Shown here: piece by piece, positions 11,761-25,023 of the stretch
Position numbering within the stretch: the first letter of the stretch is position 1
Layout: every line of letters begins with the position of its first letter
Origin: Solea solea
Taxonomy: Eukaryota > Chordata > Actinopteri > Pleuronectiformes > Soleidae
Direction of reading: 5' to 3'
DNA length: 64,000 nucleotides
NCBI RefSeq assembly: GCF_958295425.1
Contig: NC_081146.1
Coordinates: 22,515,458-22,579,457, forward strand
Notes under the pieces: model-generated
What the model was told of the DNA's origin: nothing
The model's database searches: none
What the model saw: only the letters and a program-made list of their open reading frames with translations
Translations under genes and position numbers: made by a program

Positions 11761-13189
11761 GGGCGCGCGCCATGAAACTTCTAATTTCCTCCTCGAACCC
11801 AGAAACCATTTTGCTCATGTAATGACGATGATATCAATCAAACGCATGTCAAGTCAGCTCCTATTTTATTTTTTTTCTTGTGGGATGAGAAATGTCCTCT
11901 TTCCTCCTGTCAGTTTTTTTCCACATCCATCTTTGGAGTTTTTTTTGGCAGCGCCTAACAGAGGCAGGTGACTGGGATTAGAGGGGCAGCGAGACAATGA
12001 GAATGTGTCTCTGGAGAGAAGCCTCACATGTCATCAGGCAGCAGGAACTGTTATCTATTACATCATTATCTGGTGCAGCGGAGGGATGTGCGCCTCAGCA
12101 GGGACTGCCCTGCAGGTAAAAATCCAGGTTTGCCCCCCCAAAAAAAGATGTCACGGTGTCCTGCGGGACACAGTCCAGATAAAGGTGCTGAGCAGTGCTC
12201 ATGGTGAGCAGATTAGAGGTTCTTCGTGAGTCTTTGGCAGAAGGACGAGTTTGCCTCAGAGGCTCAGGGATGAGTGTTTGTCCAGATAAGAAGGCTAACA
12301 TGGAGATGCAGGCAGCAGAGAAGTGGCTGATGGGATAGACAGTCTGGGCACGAGAGGGACATACAGGTGCAGAATGTGTCCCCCAATCCTCCAGTTCAAG
12401 TAGCACTAGTATCTACTGAAGAATTACAAGATTATAATCCACCGAAACAACTGTGCGTTTGTCCCTGGAAGGAAAACACAAGCACAGAAGTGAAGCCAGG
12501 ACTTTAAAGAGTCATAACTGCCAAACAGTTGACTTTCTAGTCTCATCATTTTGGTTTTCTTTGGTTTCAATCTCAAACTATTCAAATTGAATGTTTGTAC
12601 AATATAAGCCCTGTGTTGTTTGAATCGAGTCAATGGAGCTGAGGTTTATTTACATTTAGGGCTAATTATGAAAAATCTTTAATCATCGCAGTGTCATTTT
12701 CTTTCAACAAAACCTCTTTTTATCTAGTTGTTTGGTCCATAAACCAGATTCAAGATTCAAGATCGAGGTGAAATGTTCAATTCCACTGAATTAACACGCG
12801 GAGACATACACAAATATTACAGCACATGCATAATTGATGTCGAACCAAACTTACAAAAGTGCTGTCGAGCCAGGCGCCAGATGCAGTGCGTCCATATTTA
12901 TTTGATTTTGAAGAATATTTGCCTCAGTTTAATGTCATGTTGGACACATTTGTGCTCTTGAGGGGAAAAATCTGTTTCTCAGATGCTGAATCTCATAACT
13001 ATGACGAGAACTGAATGTGACTTTAAAGGTGCAAATTGCTAAACTGAGCACCAGCATGTCGGATAATTAAAAACAGAACCCTATGGAGATGGCAGAGGAC
13101 GTACAACGTCGTTTATGCTGCCAAGTTACCTACGAGTCCAGGAGAAGGAGTGCAGTTTCTTTTTCTTTTTTTTATACGTCTTATCCGTG

Positions 13190-13192
<3 letters not shown>

Positions 13193-13220
<28 letters not shown>
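13193..13220. repeat. (CA)n microsatellite
   Basis: A short CA run in intron 1, followed by unremarkable sequence. Confidence 0.95.
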
Positions 13221-13977
13221 GTGTCTTGTAAGAACTCTGCCTCCTCCTGTGCTCACGTACGAACACGATCCATAAACTGAGCAGAAATATTGTCACTGGA
13301 CTTGTTCAGAGGAGAAGGGGATTAAGCTCTAGATCACTTATGGGCTCAGCTCCAGCAATGGGCTCTTGTGTCCCTGAGAAGCGTGACAGAAGCTGAAGCT
13401 GCACACACTGCTGGCCTCTACAGAGTCAAAGCCCTGCACCAGGACAAAACTTAAGGAGTCAATTTTTAATAGTGAAAGATCGTCTTTGGGTTTATTTCTG
13501 CTGAGCCTCGGGAGTTTCAAGGTTTGTGGGGGAAACGGGGCTTGAAAAAAACTCTTGCTAAGCCATGTGCTGCATCGTGTGCTCGGTCGGTCTCAGTCAA
13601 AACACAGCAAAGGGGAAGAGGGGAAAAAAACAACAACAACCTCCCCTTTCCCCTACTCCCCTCCTCCCTCCCTCCCTCCCTCCCTCCTTGCGTCTGCTGA
13701 TTTGAGGAAGTACAATCATCCTCTCCTTCTGCAGCTTCCTGCTGAACTGCAAACACCGACAGTGAGTCGCCGCGCTCTCCAGACATCACAGAGTCTGTCA
13801 GAGGTGTGATGAAGTGACGGAGAGAGAGAGCGTCTGAGTGCACAGCCCTGGAGCTGCTCGTGTGCACAAGTTTAGCGACTGCCTCTTATTCTGCTGATTG
13901 TTTTTCTTACTCGACTCATCATTGTATTTTCCTGTGTCAGAACACGGTCCACGGGGATGTTTGATTATTTGTCTAGA

Positions 13978-14163
13978 ACTGCAGCAACTCATCGATTAAT
14001 TGATTGTGGGTTTTTTTGTCAGTTTTCTGATTCTTTAATGTGAATATCGTTTAATTTCTTTGCTCAGTAGAACAGAGAAATCATTGAAACTGATTAAATA
14101 AGGGATTCATTGAGAAAATAATGGACAGATTAGTCAATTATGGAAATAATCTTTAGTTTGTCG
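13978..14163 (-). repeat. A/T-rich dispersed repeat copy
   Basis: It contains 'actcatcgattaattgatt', 'aatttctttgctcagtagaa' and 'gagaaaataatggacagatt' in the order seen in the fuller copy at 31018-31345. Confidence 0.7.
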
Positions 14164-16494
14164 CGCTAGATTTGTCTCACCAACCTTTATTTTTATACTT
14201 ACTGGCCTGTAAATCCTCACTGAAAGGAAGCAGCAACTGTCGACGGTGCAGTCGATTGGGCCCCACATATTTATCCAACTAACCTTGAATTTCACATAAA
14301 TGCTTAACTTATCGCAGTCTTTAAACTTGTGGGTAGTTTTATTTCTTCTTTAAAGGAGCAGAGTGTTTGTTATACAGCTTGAACGTTATGGTTTTTGAAG
14401 TGGCTGCTTAGAATGATGTGGTGAATTCATCCACACTCGTAAAAACAACTGTATCTTGAGTGAACGCAGAGACAGAGCTGTTTAAGTCGCAGTGTTTGAA
14501 TCCGGCGAGGTTTTTCTCCCACGTTCCAAGGTGGAAATCTGACTTCCGCCAACACCCGAGACATGGTAGTCCACGACGGCTGCCACTCGCACAAACGCGA
14601 CTTCTTTTACTCTAAATTACACTTCTGTCATATTTGTGTCACATGCAGTCAGTTGTACACGTCGTACTGTTCGGTTGGCGTCTGTGGACGCAGCATTAAT
14701 TCCCCTGGCAGATTCTCTGGCGCTCTCATTAGTCAGGGACCTCCACACTTTCAGAGTGAAACTCAAGACATTTGGCGTACGCTGAGATTTTAACTTGGGT
14801 CTAATTTTCACTAATCAATGTGCCTGTTGGCCCAGGCTGAGAATTCTCTGGCTGTCGTCACTGCATCAGTGAGTAAGAGCACAGAAGAGAAGAGAAGAGC
14901 AGAGTCTGTTTGTTTTACATTCCAGCACCAAGAAGACAAGTCTGGTGAGTTCTGGTGCTGAGCAGAGCCGAGCTGTGCCAACGCAACCTGTCTCCTCTTC
15001 TGCGGCCGCGATGATTTGACTGGCTCAATTCAGCCTTGTACGACAGAGCGACCTCGGTGCCGGCGGGACATGTGTTTTCCGCGTGCTCGCCTGAAGCTGA
15101 CCCACGCGCTTGTCCTGCGATGGCAGCAATAAAAACTCCTACTAAGCTCATTTAGACGAGCATGCCCTGCTCACTGAAAGTGCAGCACCACGGGCTGAAC
15201 TCCTTTTTTGAAATGGATGGATCTTTTCTGCAGAAAGAAGCAATTACTACCTGCTCTGGTCGTGTTGCTTCCGTGGCCTCTTTTGTGTGCTTGTTCTAAG
15301 GCAGATTTTGTCCACGGCTGTTCCCACGCTGAGTGAGGAGAACAGGAAGAACTCAGTTGCACAGCAGGCCTCTGCCTTCTGCTATTATGGCTATGATTCA
15401 ATTATTGCAGGGCAGTGCTTCACCTCGGCTCACTGAAAGAGGGAGAGAAATGTCCTCGCTTCTTCTTCTTAATGGAAGTCTAAGTCAAAAGTGTTTTTGC
15501 CGACAAAGTGGAGGCCTTCAGCCACTTAATGTGGGAAGTAGCACCAGCCAGCCTCACCTCACAGTCCACTCTCCCCCCTACTGTGATTTCAAAATGGCCT
15601 CCCTTGTGTGCATGAAGCCAGAGAAGCACCATGCAGGGTGAGACTCGCGTCTCCTTCAGCTGCCTCCTGCATGTTTTCTTTGGTCTGACCCGGAGTGGAC
15701 GCATTCAACGTGCTCCACTTTTGAATTTGATTCATTTTCACTTTGCCATGCCCACGTTAGAAAGTAGAGTTAAAGCTTCTTCGCTTCTACTCGTCCAGTG
15801 GCAGGAAAACGAATTGGCTGCAGTTTGATTTTGAATGATCAGCGGACAAAACTCAAAGTTATCCAAAGGTGCGGCAATGAAATGTGGATCGGTATTTGGA
15901 TGCACACCAGATCTGACCTCTGCATAGACATTTCCACGTTTACATATGCTGGATTTGATCTGTGTGTCATTTCCTGGGGAATTTGTATAATGTAAAAAAA
16001 GAAGCCCTATCTCGAAATCTTAAAGGAAGTGGAAGAAAAATAAAAAATACGTCCTGTATTCACAGCCCTAAATCAGATCCAATCTAAAGGTGAACTGGTT
16101 CTTCTCTTCCCCAGTGTCCCAGTTTCAAGAAAACCTGTGTCGTAGAGAAAATCAATGTTTTTCTGGTGGAGGGATTTTAAAGCCAGAGCCACAAATCAAC
16201 ACATTTGAACTCACTGATGTAGACGTGATGGTGATGAAAATCTTCTGTGTGTCATGATTGAAAAATGGCTTCTTCTTCTTTTTCTTTTTTTCAATGGACT
16301 TTGGTAGAGTGAGCGGTTTCCCATAGGAAGATGCTGTGAAATGGCCAGATACAGCAGATACAACATATTCTTATGTTAGTTTACACTTACAGTGGCCTAA
16401 ATATTAATCAGCTCAGCCTTTTGTTAAATGGCTGAAATCAGTTTTGCCTTGTGAGAGTGTTTAACGTTCTCATGAAGGTTCTAGGCACAGAACA

Positions 16495-16685
16495 GATTAG
16501 TCAGATTAATCCAGCACTTGTTTGGTCCATAAAATGTCAGAAAATGAGAGAGAAATGTTGATCAGTTTTTGTCAAACCTGGAAATGACGATGTTGCCAAA
16601 TGATTCAGTTTGAATAATTTCTTTGTGACGTGGACCAAGAACCCAGGAAATGTTCACATTTATGAAGCTGAAAAATTGGCAGTTT
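16495..16685 (+). repeat. A/T-rich dispersed repeat copy
   Basis: It contains 'tttggtccataaaatgtcag', 'gaaatgttgatcag', 'tcaaacctggaaatgacgat' and 'gttcacatttatgaagctga', the inverted order of the copy at 31018-31345. Confidence 0.75.
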
Positions 16686-17298
16686 TTTACAAATTTACTG
16701 CATGTTAAAATAGTTTATTAACAAACACCACAGTTGATTTTGCGTGTTAAATTTGAACTGTATACAGTATAAAACATATTTAAAGTAGAGTTTTTGCCTC
16801 CATGTGCAAAAACAGGCTTAAAATGGAAACTATGTACAGGCGTTTTTCCAACTCTCTCCTCTGGTGACAAAGACACTGATTCGCCGTCTCCCCGAAACAG
16901 CGAGAGTGAAATTACCGTAATAACCACGTGTTGGCTTTGACTTGCAACTTCTTTCTTGACTTGTAAGTTTCGCAGCTTTCAGAAACTCTTGCGCAAACGT
17001 GTCGTCTGCGATACACTCTGTGTTAAAGGGTTAATCGATGATCAAAAATAGCTGCCCGAGTACCTAATACAACCACCTCTCCCTTTAGTTTGAAAACAAT
17101 CTGTTCATGAATACATGCATGGTCGTTTCCCATCGAAATATGGAGGACCACATCCATATACCAGACGTATTTGCCCACATGACATCAATGCTCTGACTCC
17201 TGGGGCCGGAGTAAAGGATTAGGATCCAAAGAGGTCGTGGCTGCAAGGCAACAAACCGCCTTACTTACACAGGACTAATCCCCGTCCTCCAGCAAGCT

Positions 17299-17349
17299 CT
17301 TAATTGAGCCATCATCGGCTGCTGATCTACAGGTTAAACATCAATTAAG
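17299..17349. promoter_or_regulatory. Paired inverted homeodomain-type motifs in intron 1
   Basis: A perfect 9-bp inverted repeat (cttaattga at 17299-17307, tcaattaag at 17341-17349) flanks 33 bp. TAATTG/CAATTA is a core that many homeodomain proteins bind. The sequence is not part of a repeat I recognise. A regulatory role is only a suggestion. Confidence 0.25.
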
Positions 17350-17729
17350 CAAATGAGCAGATAGATGCAGGAAGGAAGAAACTGAGCGTGTGTTTGTCTG
17401 TTATGTCATATTGATTATGGTGATGACGCAGGATTGGACGACACAGTACTTCAAACAAATTGTTGGTTGTTTTGGAAAGGTTGTAGCCTTGTGATGCTCC
17501 TCAGCTGAGGCTACACACTTTAGAAAAATATGAAGTGGTTTAAATAATTGTTTTGTTTTTTTTTTAAATTGAAACAAATCAAATTTGAAGGTTGATGTTG
17601 AAACTGAAGAGGAATCATGAGCACTGTTTTCAATCCTGCATGTTCTTGTTCCATCTTGGCAAATGATGATGTCATATAATTAAATCACTTCACTGAGCTG
17701 TGACTGTGTTTTTTAAATAAGTGAAGAAT

Positions 17730-17895
17730 AGGGCTGAAAGGATTACTCGATTAAACGATTACTAAATGTATCGTCAACTATTTTGATAGTCGATTATTCG
17801 GTTTGAGTGTTTTTTAAAACCAGTTTCTGTGATATTTTCAGCTTCTTAAAATGTGAATATTGTCTGATTTCTTTGCTCCACATAACTAAGAATTT
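17730..17895 (-). repeat. A/T-rich dispersed repeat copy
   Basis: It begins 'gggctgaaaggattactcga' and carries 'gtcgattattcgg', 'tcttaaaatgtgaatatt' and 'atttctttgctcc', as in the other copies of the family. Confidence 0.75.
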
Positions 17896-18833
17896 TCAAC
17901 CACAGCTGGTTTTGCTGTGCGCATTTGACGACGTGAATAATTAAGTCTTAAAATCCATTTGTGCAAACAAATCTCATTTGTGTGCAGTTAAAGAAAGTCA
18001 TGCGTCCTCCGAGAGTGTCGTTACTGCGTTCAGTTTATTTAACTAACGCGTAGTGACGGTCGGACAGGGACTCGTCAGGCGGCCCCTGGTATGTTTCTGT
18101 TGTGATGGCGGAAGCCACCATTCGATAATATCACTTCATAATTATTTCATATCATCATTAGAGGAAACTCCTCGGGGTGTCGATGCTGCAATGCACTGCA
18201 ATTTGTCTCTCTCTCTCTCTCTTGTTTTATCTCGCGATGATGCCGTTGTTTCCGCTTCTGAAGGGTCAGGGAAATGTCAAAGTCGTGGACGTGAAATCCG
18301 TCGTTCAATAATTAACAGACACGGATGATTCAATCGAGTGGAGCTCTTCGATAAAGAATGACCACAATGGGTTCATTAGAGATGGATTTTCTTTCCTCCT
18401 CTCCTAAATTAATGAATTGTTTATTCAGTGAATTGAATCCAGATGACTCTTTACAAGGATTTGAGGACTTTCACGCTGATTTTCTTTTACCCCTTATCTC
18501 CTCTGTGGCTGCTGAACATGTTACACATGCCTGTTGTAAATCCTGCAGGTCAAACTGGACGAACCAAACTCTTGTAAAACTGAAGATTTCTGTACAAAAT
18601 CACTACAGGACTCAGACGCTCACTGGCCAGGCGAGTTACACTGGTCCTCTCACCCTTCAAAAGCAAATCAATACCCAATCACTCATCCTGTAATTTATGA
18701 CAGCATCCACTTCTTTTAAATTGAAGGTTCTTTACTGCCTTAATTTCGAGCAACTTTTACTCCACTACATTTCCTCTAACTATCTTTGTTACTCGTTACT
18801 ACCAAAGAAAATCAGAAGAAGGAGTTGGTATTA

Positions 18834-18990
18834 TGGTCTGTATTTATGTAGAGCTTTTCTAGGTCTTGATAAGCTGCTTTACACTACAGTTTTCACTCAT
18901 TCACCATTGGGTTCAATGTCTTACCCAAGGACACACATAGTCTAGCAGAGTCAGGAATTGAACCCACAACGTTCCAGTTGAAAGCCACCA
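18834..18990 (+). repeat. Dispersed repeat ('tatttatgtagagcttttct' family)
   Basis: It carries 'gtctgtatttatgtagagct', 'gctgctttacactacagttt', 'tgtcttacccaaggacacac' and 'gaattgaacccacaacgttc', in the order of a repeat common in fish genomes. Confidence 0.7.
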
Positions 18991-19342
18991 GGGCTCTATC
19001 CTTCACTCCTCACTTTTTTTTAATACTTTTACTGCTAAAACTTAAGTACATTTTATATCAGAAAATGACTTTTTGATACTTAAGTACAGTAAATGTCCTA
19101 AACTTTAAGACCTTTACATAAGTAACGTTATAAAAATGTGACTTCAACTGATACCAAAGTCATTTTCTGGTAAGATACTTAAGTATCCTTTACACAAGAC
19201 TGATTGTTACTAGTATACCATACATTCCCACAAAAATCTTAACACTATTTTCTGCATCATTGGTAAATTTTCCTACATAGCATGAGACATGGGATGATAT
19301 AAAAATCACTTTTAGTCACTATATGCACAGTAAAATCATATT

Positions 19343-19590
19343 TAATTCAATTTTATTTGTATAGCGCCAAATCACAACATACATTATCTCAAGGCATCAG
19401 TGGAGAGAAAAAAACTCCCTTTTAACAGAAGAAGAAATCTCTGACAGAATCAGACTCAAAGATGTGTGGCCATCTGCCAAGACAGGTTGGGGTGAAAGGA
19501 AAAATGGGGGACAGAAAGGGAGGAGAGAAAGGACAAGAGGGAGGTGAGGTAGAGACAGAAGAAAGAGACCAGGGGCAGATGAAGATGGTG
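19343..19590 (+). repeat. Dispersed teleost repeat, copy 2
   Basis: This is the better preserved copy. It begins 'ttttatttgtatagcgccaa', contains 'aaactcccttttaacag' and 'aagaagaaatctctgacag', then 'caggttggggtgaaaggaa' and a GA-rich tail. It matches the copy at 991-1262 in the same orientation. Confidence 0.8.
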
Positions 19591-20889
19591 TGTAAATATT
19601 ACAGTTTCCAAATACTGGGACAATTCAGGCTAAAGGTCATTATTGTCCCTGTAACCTCTGTTACTCTATCCCCTCTGCTCACACACCATCAGCCAATACT
19701 CTGTTGTTTGGATAAATCTGTGAAATATGATGTGAAACATCAGGAAGTGGTTGTGCTGTGAAGAACACCCGATATGTTGTGGCTTTTTCCGGACAGATTG
19801 GCGACTGCTGCTCTCGGCTTTCAGCCTGAACGGCACTCGCAGCTTGAGGCCAAAGACAGGTCCCAGACCAGCGAACGTCGAGCACGGCCTAAATTATGAT
19901 CAGCTCTCTGTGGTCGACCGCAGACTTTTCCATTCATCTCCCAGATAAACAAGAGAGCAGCAGAGAATTCTGTGTATGACAGAGTCGGGAGAAGTAGGGC
20001 AGCAGAGTCGAGAGAATGTCCTATTACACGAAAAGGTTGCGGGAGCTGAATGTTCTGCCAAAGTGCCCTTGAGCTGGACGCTGAAGGTCTTACAAGCTTG
20101 CTCCGACTGAAAAGTGCACCACCCATGATGATGTAGTTATGGAATCATTTCCTTCTTTCCTTCCACACGTCTCACCAGGTCTGTTTTCACTGTGACCGGT
20201 CCATGAACATCTGTTATATAAAAGTAACACGGAAATGAGGAACAGGAAGGTGAATCCCCACTCGGTTGTTGATTTTTGCTAAAAATACCCTGCACAGGCA
20301 GCTAAATTTATCCAGCCTGCCTCAGAATAAATTGCTTAAAATAACCAGCTATGGAGCCAAAGTGGAAATCTGTGCTGACCTAATTTTTGCTCTGAAGTAG
20401 ACACAGATGAGCGAATGAAAACAACGAGTACATGCAACGTTTATTTTGATCTGGGATTACGGAATCTTGCTATTAGCACGTTATATCCGGCTGAAGTTGT
20501 TTTTTCCTTTTATTTAATATACTCTTTGTCAAACAAATGGACGTGAAGCCAAGTGTGTGAGTGTTGAGAAGCAGAACTCTGCACCGCTGCACAAAACCCA
20601 GCATGGCTTGACCCTGAATGGGCCGCGGTGTCAAAATCCACTTATATCCAATTCAAATCCATTTAGTTCAGCTTCTGGCAACCCTCAGCAATATGGCCTT
20701 TTATTTAAAATTCCATTAAACTCTCAGTAGTCTCCAAGCTTTTAAGGGAACGAGAAGAAGAAAAGCGATAAACCAAATGAGCAGCAGTAAAAGTAAAAGG
20801 AAAAGGAGAAACAGTTGTAAAGGCTGGTCCTTTTTAAATATTTCTCCAATATAAATGCAATATCTGCTCAAATTCATCAAATGCTGCAA

Positions 20890-20985
20890 ATGCAAATATA
20901 TATGTATATATATACACATATATGTGTGTGTATATAGACATATATATATACATATACATATATGTGTATATATATGTAGTATATG
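20890..20985. repeat. TA/TATG-rich low-complexity tract
   Basis: An imperfect run of TATA, TATG and ACATA units with several short palindromes, of a kind prone to cruciform structure and length variation. Confidence 0.85.
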
Positions 20986-21659
20986 TGTCTAGTTTTCACG
21001 TTTACAGTATATCAGTGTGAGAGTGTTTCAATAGCTTGTGGTGCTTTTGCAGTTTTGAGGAACTGAGGGTGGTGATGAGTGTTTCCTGGTTACCAATGTG
21101 ATTCCTGGTTGAGTTTAGGGACACTGAGCAATCTGTAGTTGGAATTAGTCAAAAAAAACCAACACATTGAATTGTGGTCTACTGCATGGTGGATGTCTCG
21201 TGTTGGGAACTTATAAACTAAGCCAGGAGATATTGTAATAAACCCTTAGAACACGGAGCATATTGGCTGCTTTTTTCCATTCCTATGTTTAAACGTACAG
21301 TATAAGAATGTGCAATATAGAGTGTCTTATATCCTTTTTTTCAGCACAATTACATTTTCACCAACTATAGCAACACACCTGAGCAAAAAAGTGCTCAAAA
21401 TGTTTATAAACGGATTGAATTTGTGAAATTTGTGAAATACGTCACAGTTCAAAGTTCACTTGGCTCGTTTTTATGAACAAAAAAAAAAGACAAACGCTCT
21501 AATTTTGTGACTTCTGCACAATTATCAGTACTTTATATCACCACTAAAAATGTGATATAAAATAAATCCTAACTTTGACTCAACAACACATAAGAAGACC
21601 AAAAAAACAAATTTTTTAAAGCCTGAATATGTGACCTGTGACACACACCCCCAGGAGGT

Positions 21660-21802
21660 CCATATAAGGAGTTGTGTATTATTCCCATGGCAATTTGCCA
21701 TTGTGTCTTCATATTCGGTGCTTGAATTTGAGGGAATTAGACCTGGAAAGTCCTTGAATTTGATGTCCACCCTGTGAATGTGGCATACTTGACCTAATTT
21801 GG
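21660..21802. promoter_or_regulatory. Two consensus CArG boxes (SRF-type) in intron 1
   Basis: CCATATAAGG lies at 21660-21669 and CCTAATTTGG at 21793-21802; both fit CC(A/T)6GG exactly. SRF is a MADS-box factor that often works with MEF2 in muscle. The segment between them (about 21705-21780) includes the dispersed word 'cttgaatttgatgtcc', so at least part of the interval is repeat-derived. Binding is not shown. Confidence 0.3.
21700..21780 (+). repeat. Short dispersed repeat ('ggaaagtccttgaatttgat'), copy 1
   Basis: It shares 'gaatttgagggaatt' and 'tggaaagt' then 'cttgaatttgatgt' with 61108-61175, and related words with 55715-55790. Confidence 0.65.
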
Positions 21803-22794
21803 AAGTCAATTGATAATCAGTCGATACTTGCAGTGCAAACAGAGAGCGGTTAGAACATAATTTTTGAGAGACGGCGTGTCTCTCGGTGAGACAGATCTTT
21901 GTGACTCTATGGTTTAAGGTTTTTCTTTGAACCATGTGCACCTGGTGTTTGATAGAAACCCAGAACTTCCCCTGCCTGTCATCGCGGTGACATTTTAATC
22001 ATTGCATCACACGCACAGGATATGAAATATTTAATTTCTCCAAACTCAATGTATCCGCTGGACCTGACGGGGACTTATTCCACCAGAGATCCAGTAAGAG
22101 CAGCGTAAACCAGGAGGATTATTGAGAATCAGAATCAACATCAGGGAGCAATCGGCAGCTCCGTACTCCGCTCGGATTACGGCTTCTCTGTCCAATGAGT
22201 CAAGCTGCCGACGCCGCTGTGAACACTGAGGGTTCAGCGGAGGTCTCGCTGATATTGTTGCCAAGGAGCTCAGAGAACAATGCCTCACAAAAAAAGACTG
22301 CAAAGGAAGAAAGGCGCTCCAAAAAAAAAATTAAGCTGAGACGAGGATCAAGGAGCACCGCACACCTATGAGACTGGAAGCAGCTTCAAGAGAGAGAGAG
22401 GAAATGCAGGAGAGCAAGATCCCATATATCTGATTCAAAAAAAGTGTTTCTGCCTCAGATCCAGAAAACACAGATCATTCTGCCTCCAGAAGCACAAGTG
22501 TTTCATAATCAAAAGCACTTTCCGCACGAGAACTTGAACATTGGCACATATCTATGCTGGGTTTTGCTGAATATTGTTTTGTTCCTGTGGGTTAGGGAAG
22601 TTCTGAAAAGGCAGGAAAAGAAGAAATTGCTCATCAGACTTTCCCATAGATTTTTATATTCAGGCCTGGTGGTGCTCACACAAAGTAAAAACCTCAAATT
22701 GCGAGGTGAAAAAGCAGGAAAACATGAGGTGCCTAGAAACACAAAAAACAGTGAGCAAAAAAAAAGAGAGCCTTTTTTACTCTGTGAGAATAAT

Positions 22795-23005
22795 GAGGCT
22801 GTTTTCAGACGTGAACTCCAGAAAACGTCTGGGAAGTTGGGCGGGGGGGACATTTTCTGGACTGAACCGCTCATGTATGAAGAAAACAACACGAGATTGT
22901 CTGGGAGAATAATCCGGAACATGGGCTCACTCTGACCTGAGCGAGAGACGTCGTGGAAAGTGTCTAAACTGACTTTTGCAGACGTTTGTGTTCTCACACA
23001 CTTTT
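22795..23005. repeat. Possible dispersed repeat that creates overlapping open frames
   Basis: The stretch 'gtgaactccagaaaacgtct' to 'gagaataatccggaacatgg' resembles a short DNA-element repeat seen in fish. It carries overlapping frames of about 160 codons on both strands (22444-22935 plus, 22509-22997 minus) that match no family I know. Confidence 0.35.
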
Positions 23006-24413
23006 CTCAAAAACATGTCTTGACTTAATTGCAGCTCCGAAATCTGCTTTACAGGAAAAAAAAACATTTAATGAGCGCGATGAATGACCTTTTGCAAAAA
23101 TAACAAAAAAACAACATCATTTTGCCATGGAAGTCTTCCCTGTGTCTGACCTCTGGTGCATGAGGTCGCTTTAAGACGGCTGTCTTTGCCACAAGAGGAA
23201 CTAACTGTTGCTAAGGCGATGGCTTTGTGTTGTCTGCTGTTGTTGGGTGCACTCTGCCTGATAAACACAAGCCTTCCTGTGAGTACAGTTAAAACAAAAA
23301 AAAAACTTAATGGAGGATTTGACAGCGCGCCGGAGGGTGGAATTCCTCCTGGTGCTGTTGATGAAGAGAGGGAGGGAGAGGCAGAGACAGAGTAGCAGCA
23401 GTGGCTGGTGCATTTATACAAAGATTCTCTAACAGTCCTACACAGAACTGAGCTGATGGACCCTAACAAATATAGCAAATTATAAAAATGTTTTTTTGGT
23501 CTAGTTGGGCCATGCCAGCGTTAATATTGCTTAAAAAATTGTAAATTTTCTGGAAAAGTTTTCTTTATGTTTAGATTTCGATGTTGCTGCAGCATTTGCG
23601 TAATCAGTGAAAACACTCGACTGTCATGTCAGCTTGAATTCCAATCGACTGTAACACATTCCGCCGTGATATGTCTCATTATATACCAACAACTTGCTCC
23701 TTGGCTTCTGTCCCCGCCGCACGGCCTCGCCAACGATCATGAGACAAATGACGCGCGGCGAGCTCAATCACAGTTTTCACTTTCGATCCTTGGGATAAAA
23801 ACTCCTCATTAAGGGGCGACGAATGCTTTTGGCTCCGTGCTGCTAGTCCACGTTGTTCACAAAGCACACAGAGTAGAATGCAAATCTAGATCGCTGTGAT
23901 GTGTTGACGCAGGGAAAAAATTTGGGAAATGTTCAGCTGCAACCCAAGTGCTGCCGTGCCACCATACTGACGGGGTTACAATGCCGTGAGAGCAGGGGCT
24001 GCTGGCCCGTGCTTCAGCACAGCTGAAATAGCAAGCAGCAGAGCCAGGAGCTGAAACACTACACCCAGCCAGGCTTCTCATACTCCATGTCTCCCCAATC
24101 CTCTCTCTCTCTCCCTCACCCTACCTCTCTTTGATCTGAGGTCCTGGTGTTTTCTCTCTCTTCATCTTCATCATTCATTATCAAGCCTCCATCCATCCAT
24201 CCATCCACCCCTCTGCTGCTCCCTCCCAGCTCTGTCTCCCGTCTGATTCCTCCCACACCTCCAGTGGAGAGGAGGTTACGGCCTCATTTGAATATCTGAA
24301 CGTATATCAACCTTCTCCTCACTGGGGCGTGGCATCGTTTTATGGTCGCGCAGCTGTGGCGGTGTTATGGGACCATCTGCACAGGGCTCATTAAGTTAGC
24401 CAGGAGCTAACAT

Positions 24414-24416
<3 letters not shown>

Positions 24417-24448
<32 letters not shown>
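24417..24448. repeat. (GT)n microsatellite
   Basis: A perfect GT run of about 32 bases; a second shorter one follows at about 24631-24650. Confidence 0.97.
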
Positions 24449-24449
<1 letters not shown>

Positions 24450-25023
24450 GAGGCGAGGTGATGGAAGGGAGGTAACTTTCTTCTTTTTTTTTTATTCTTC
24501 CTCAGTTGAAGAGTAGCTAATAAATGGGAGTGGTTCCAGAGAGAGAGGAAGAGAAAGACGTGGGAGAAAAAATCCCTTTCCACACTTCCGTATCCTTGTG
24601 TAGTTGTGTTCGCGTTGCTATGACTGTAGGCGTGTGTGTGTGTGTGTGTGCACGTAGGCGCACTCACTATGAATCTGTTTATGTGTGCAAGTATTACAGA
24701 AGATTCCAGCGTCAAATGTGAAGTTTTTTCAGTTTATTATAGGAATGAAAGCTGCAATATTTGTTTTTTGTTCTTGATATTCTTTATATCGAGCATTATA
24801 AACATGCTTTTCATTAAAAAAAAATGACTGAAGTCGCTTAAGCAGAGGTGAAATGAGCAAGTGAGTCGCATGAAAATTGCAGACATTCGTTCATATTTGT
24901 GCACAGATTCCAAAAACTCTCAAAAGCAATAATTACTTTGGCAAAAACAATATTGTAATGTGACGTGCAGCCGATGAGCCGTGAATGAAAGGCCACAGTG
25001 TCATCTCAAATGTTTTGTTTCCT

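Noticed and set aside
13550..13750. Possible extra 5' exon with a gtgagt donor near 13761 and a preceding ctgcag
   Set aside because: It is CpG-poor, near low-complexity (cctc)n sequence, and lacks promoter signals. The evidence is too weak to list as an exon.
22444..22997. Overlapping frames of 163 and 162 codons on opposite strands
   Set aside because: No recognisable domain; the sequence includes a probable dispersed repeat; two long frames on opposite strands over the same bases point to base composition rather than genes.
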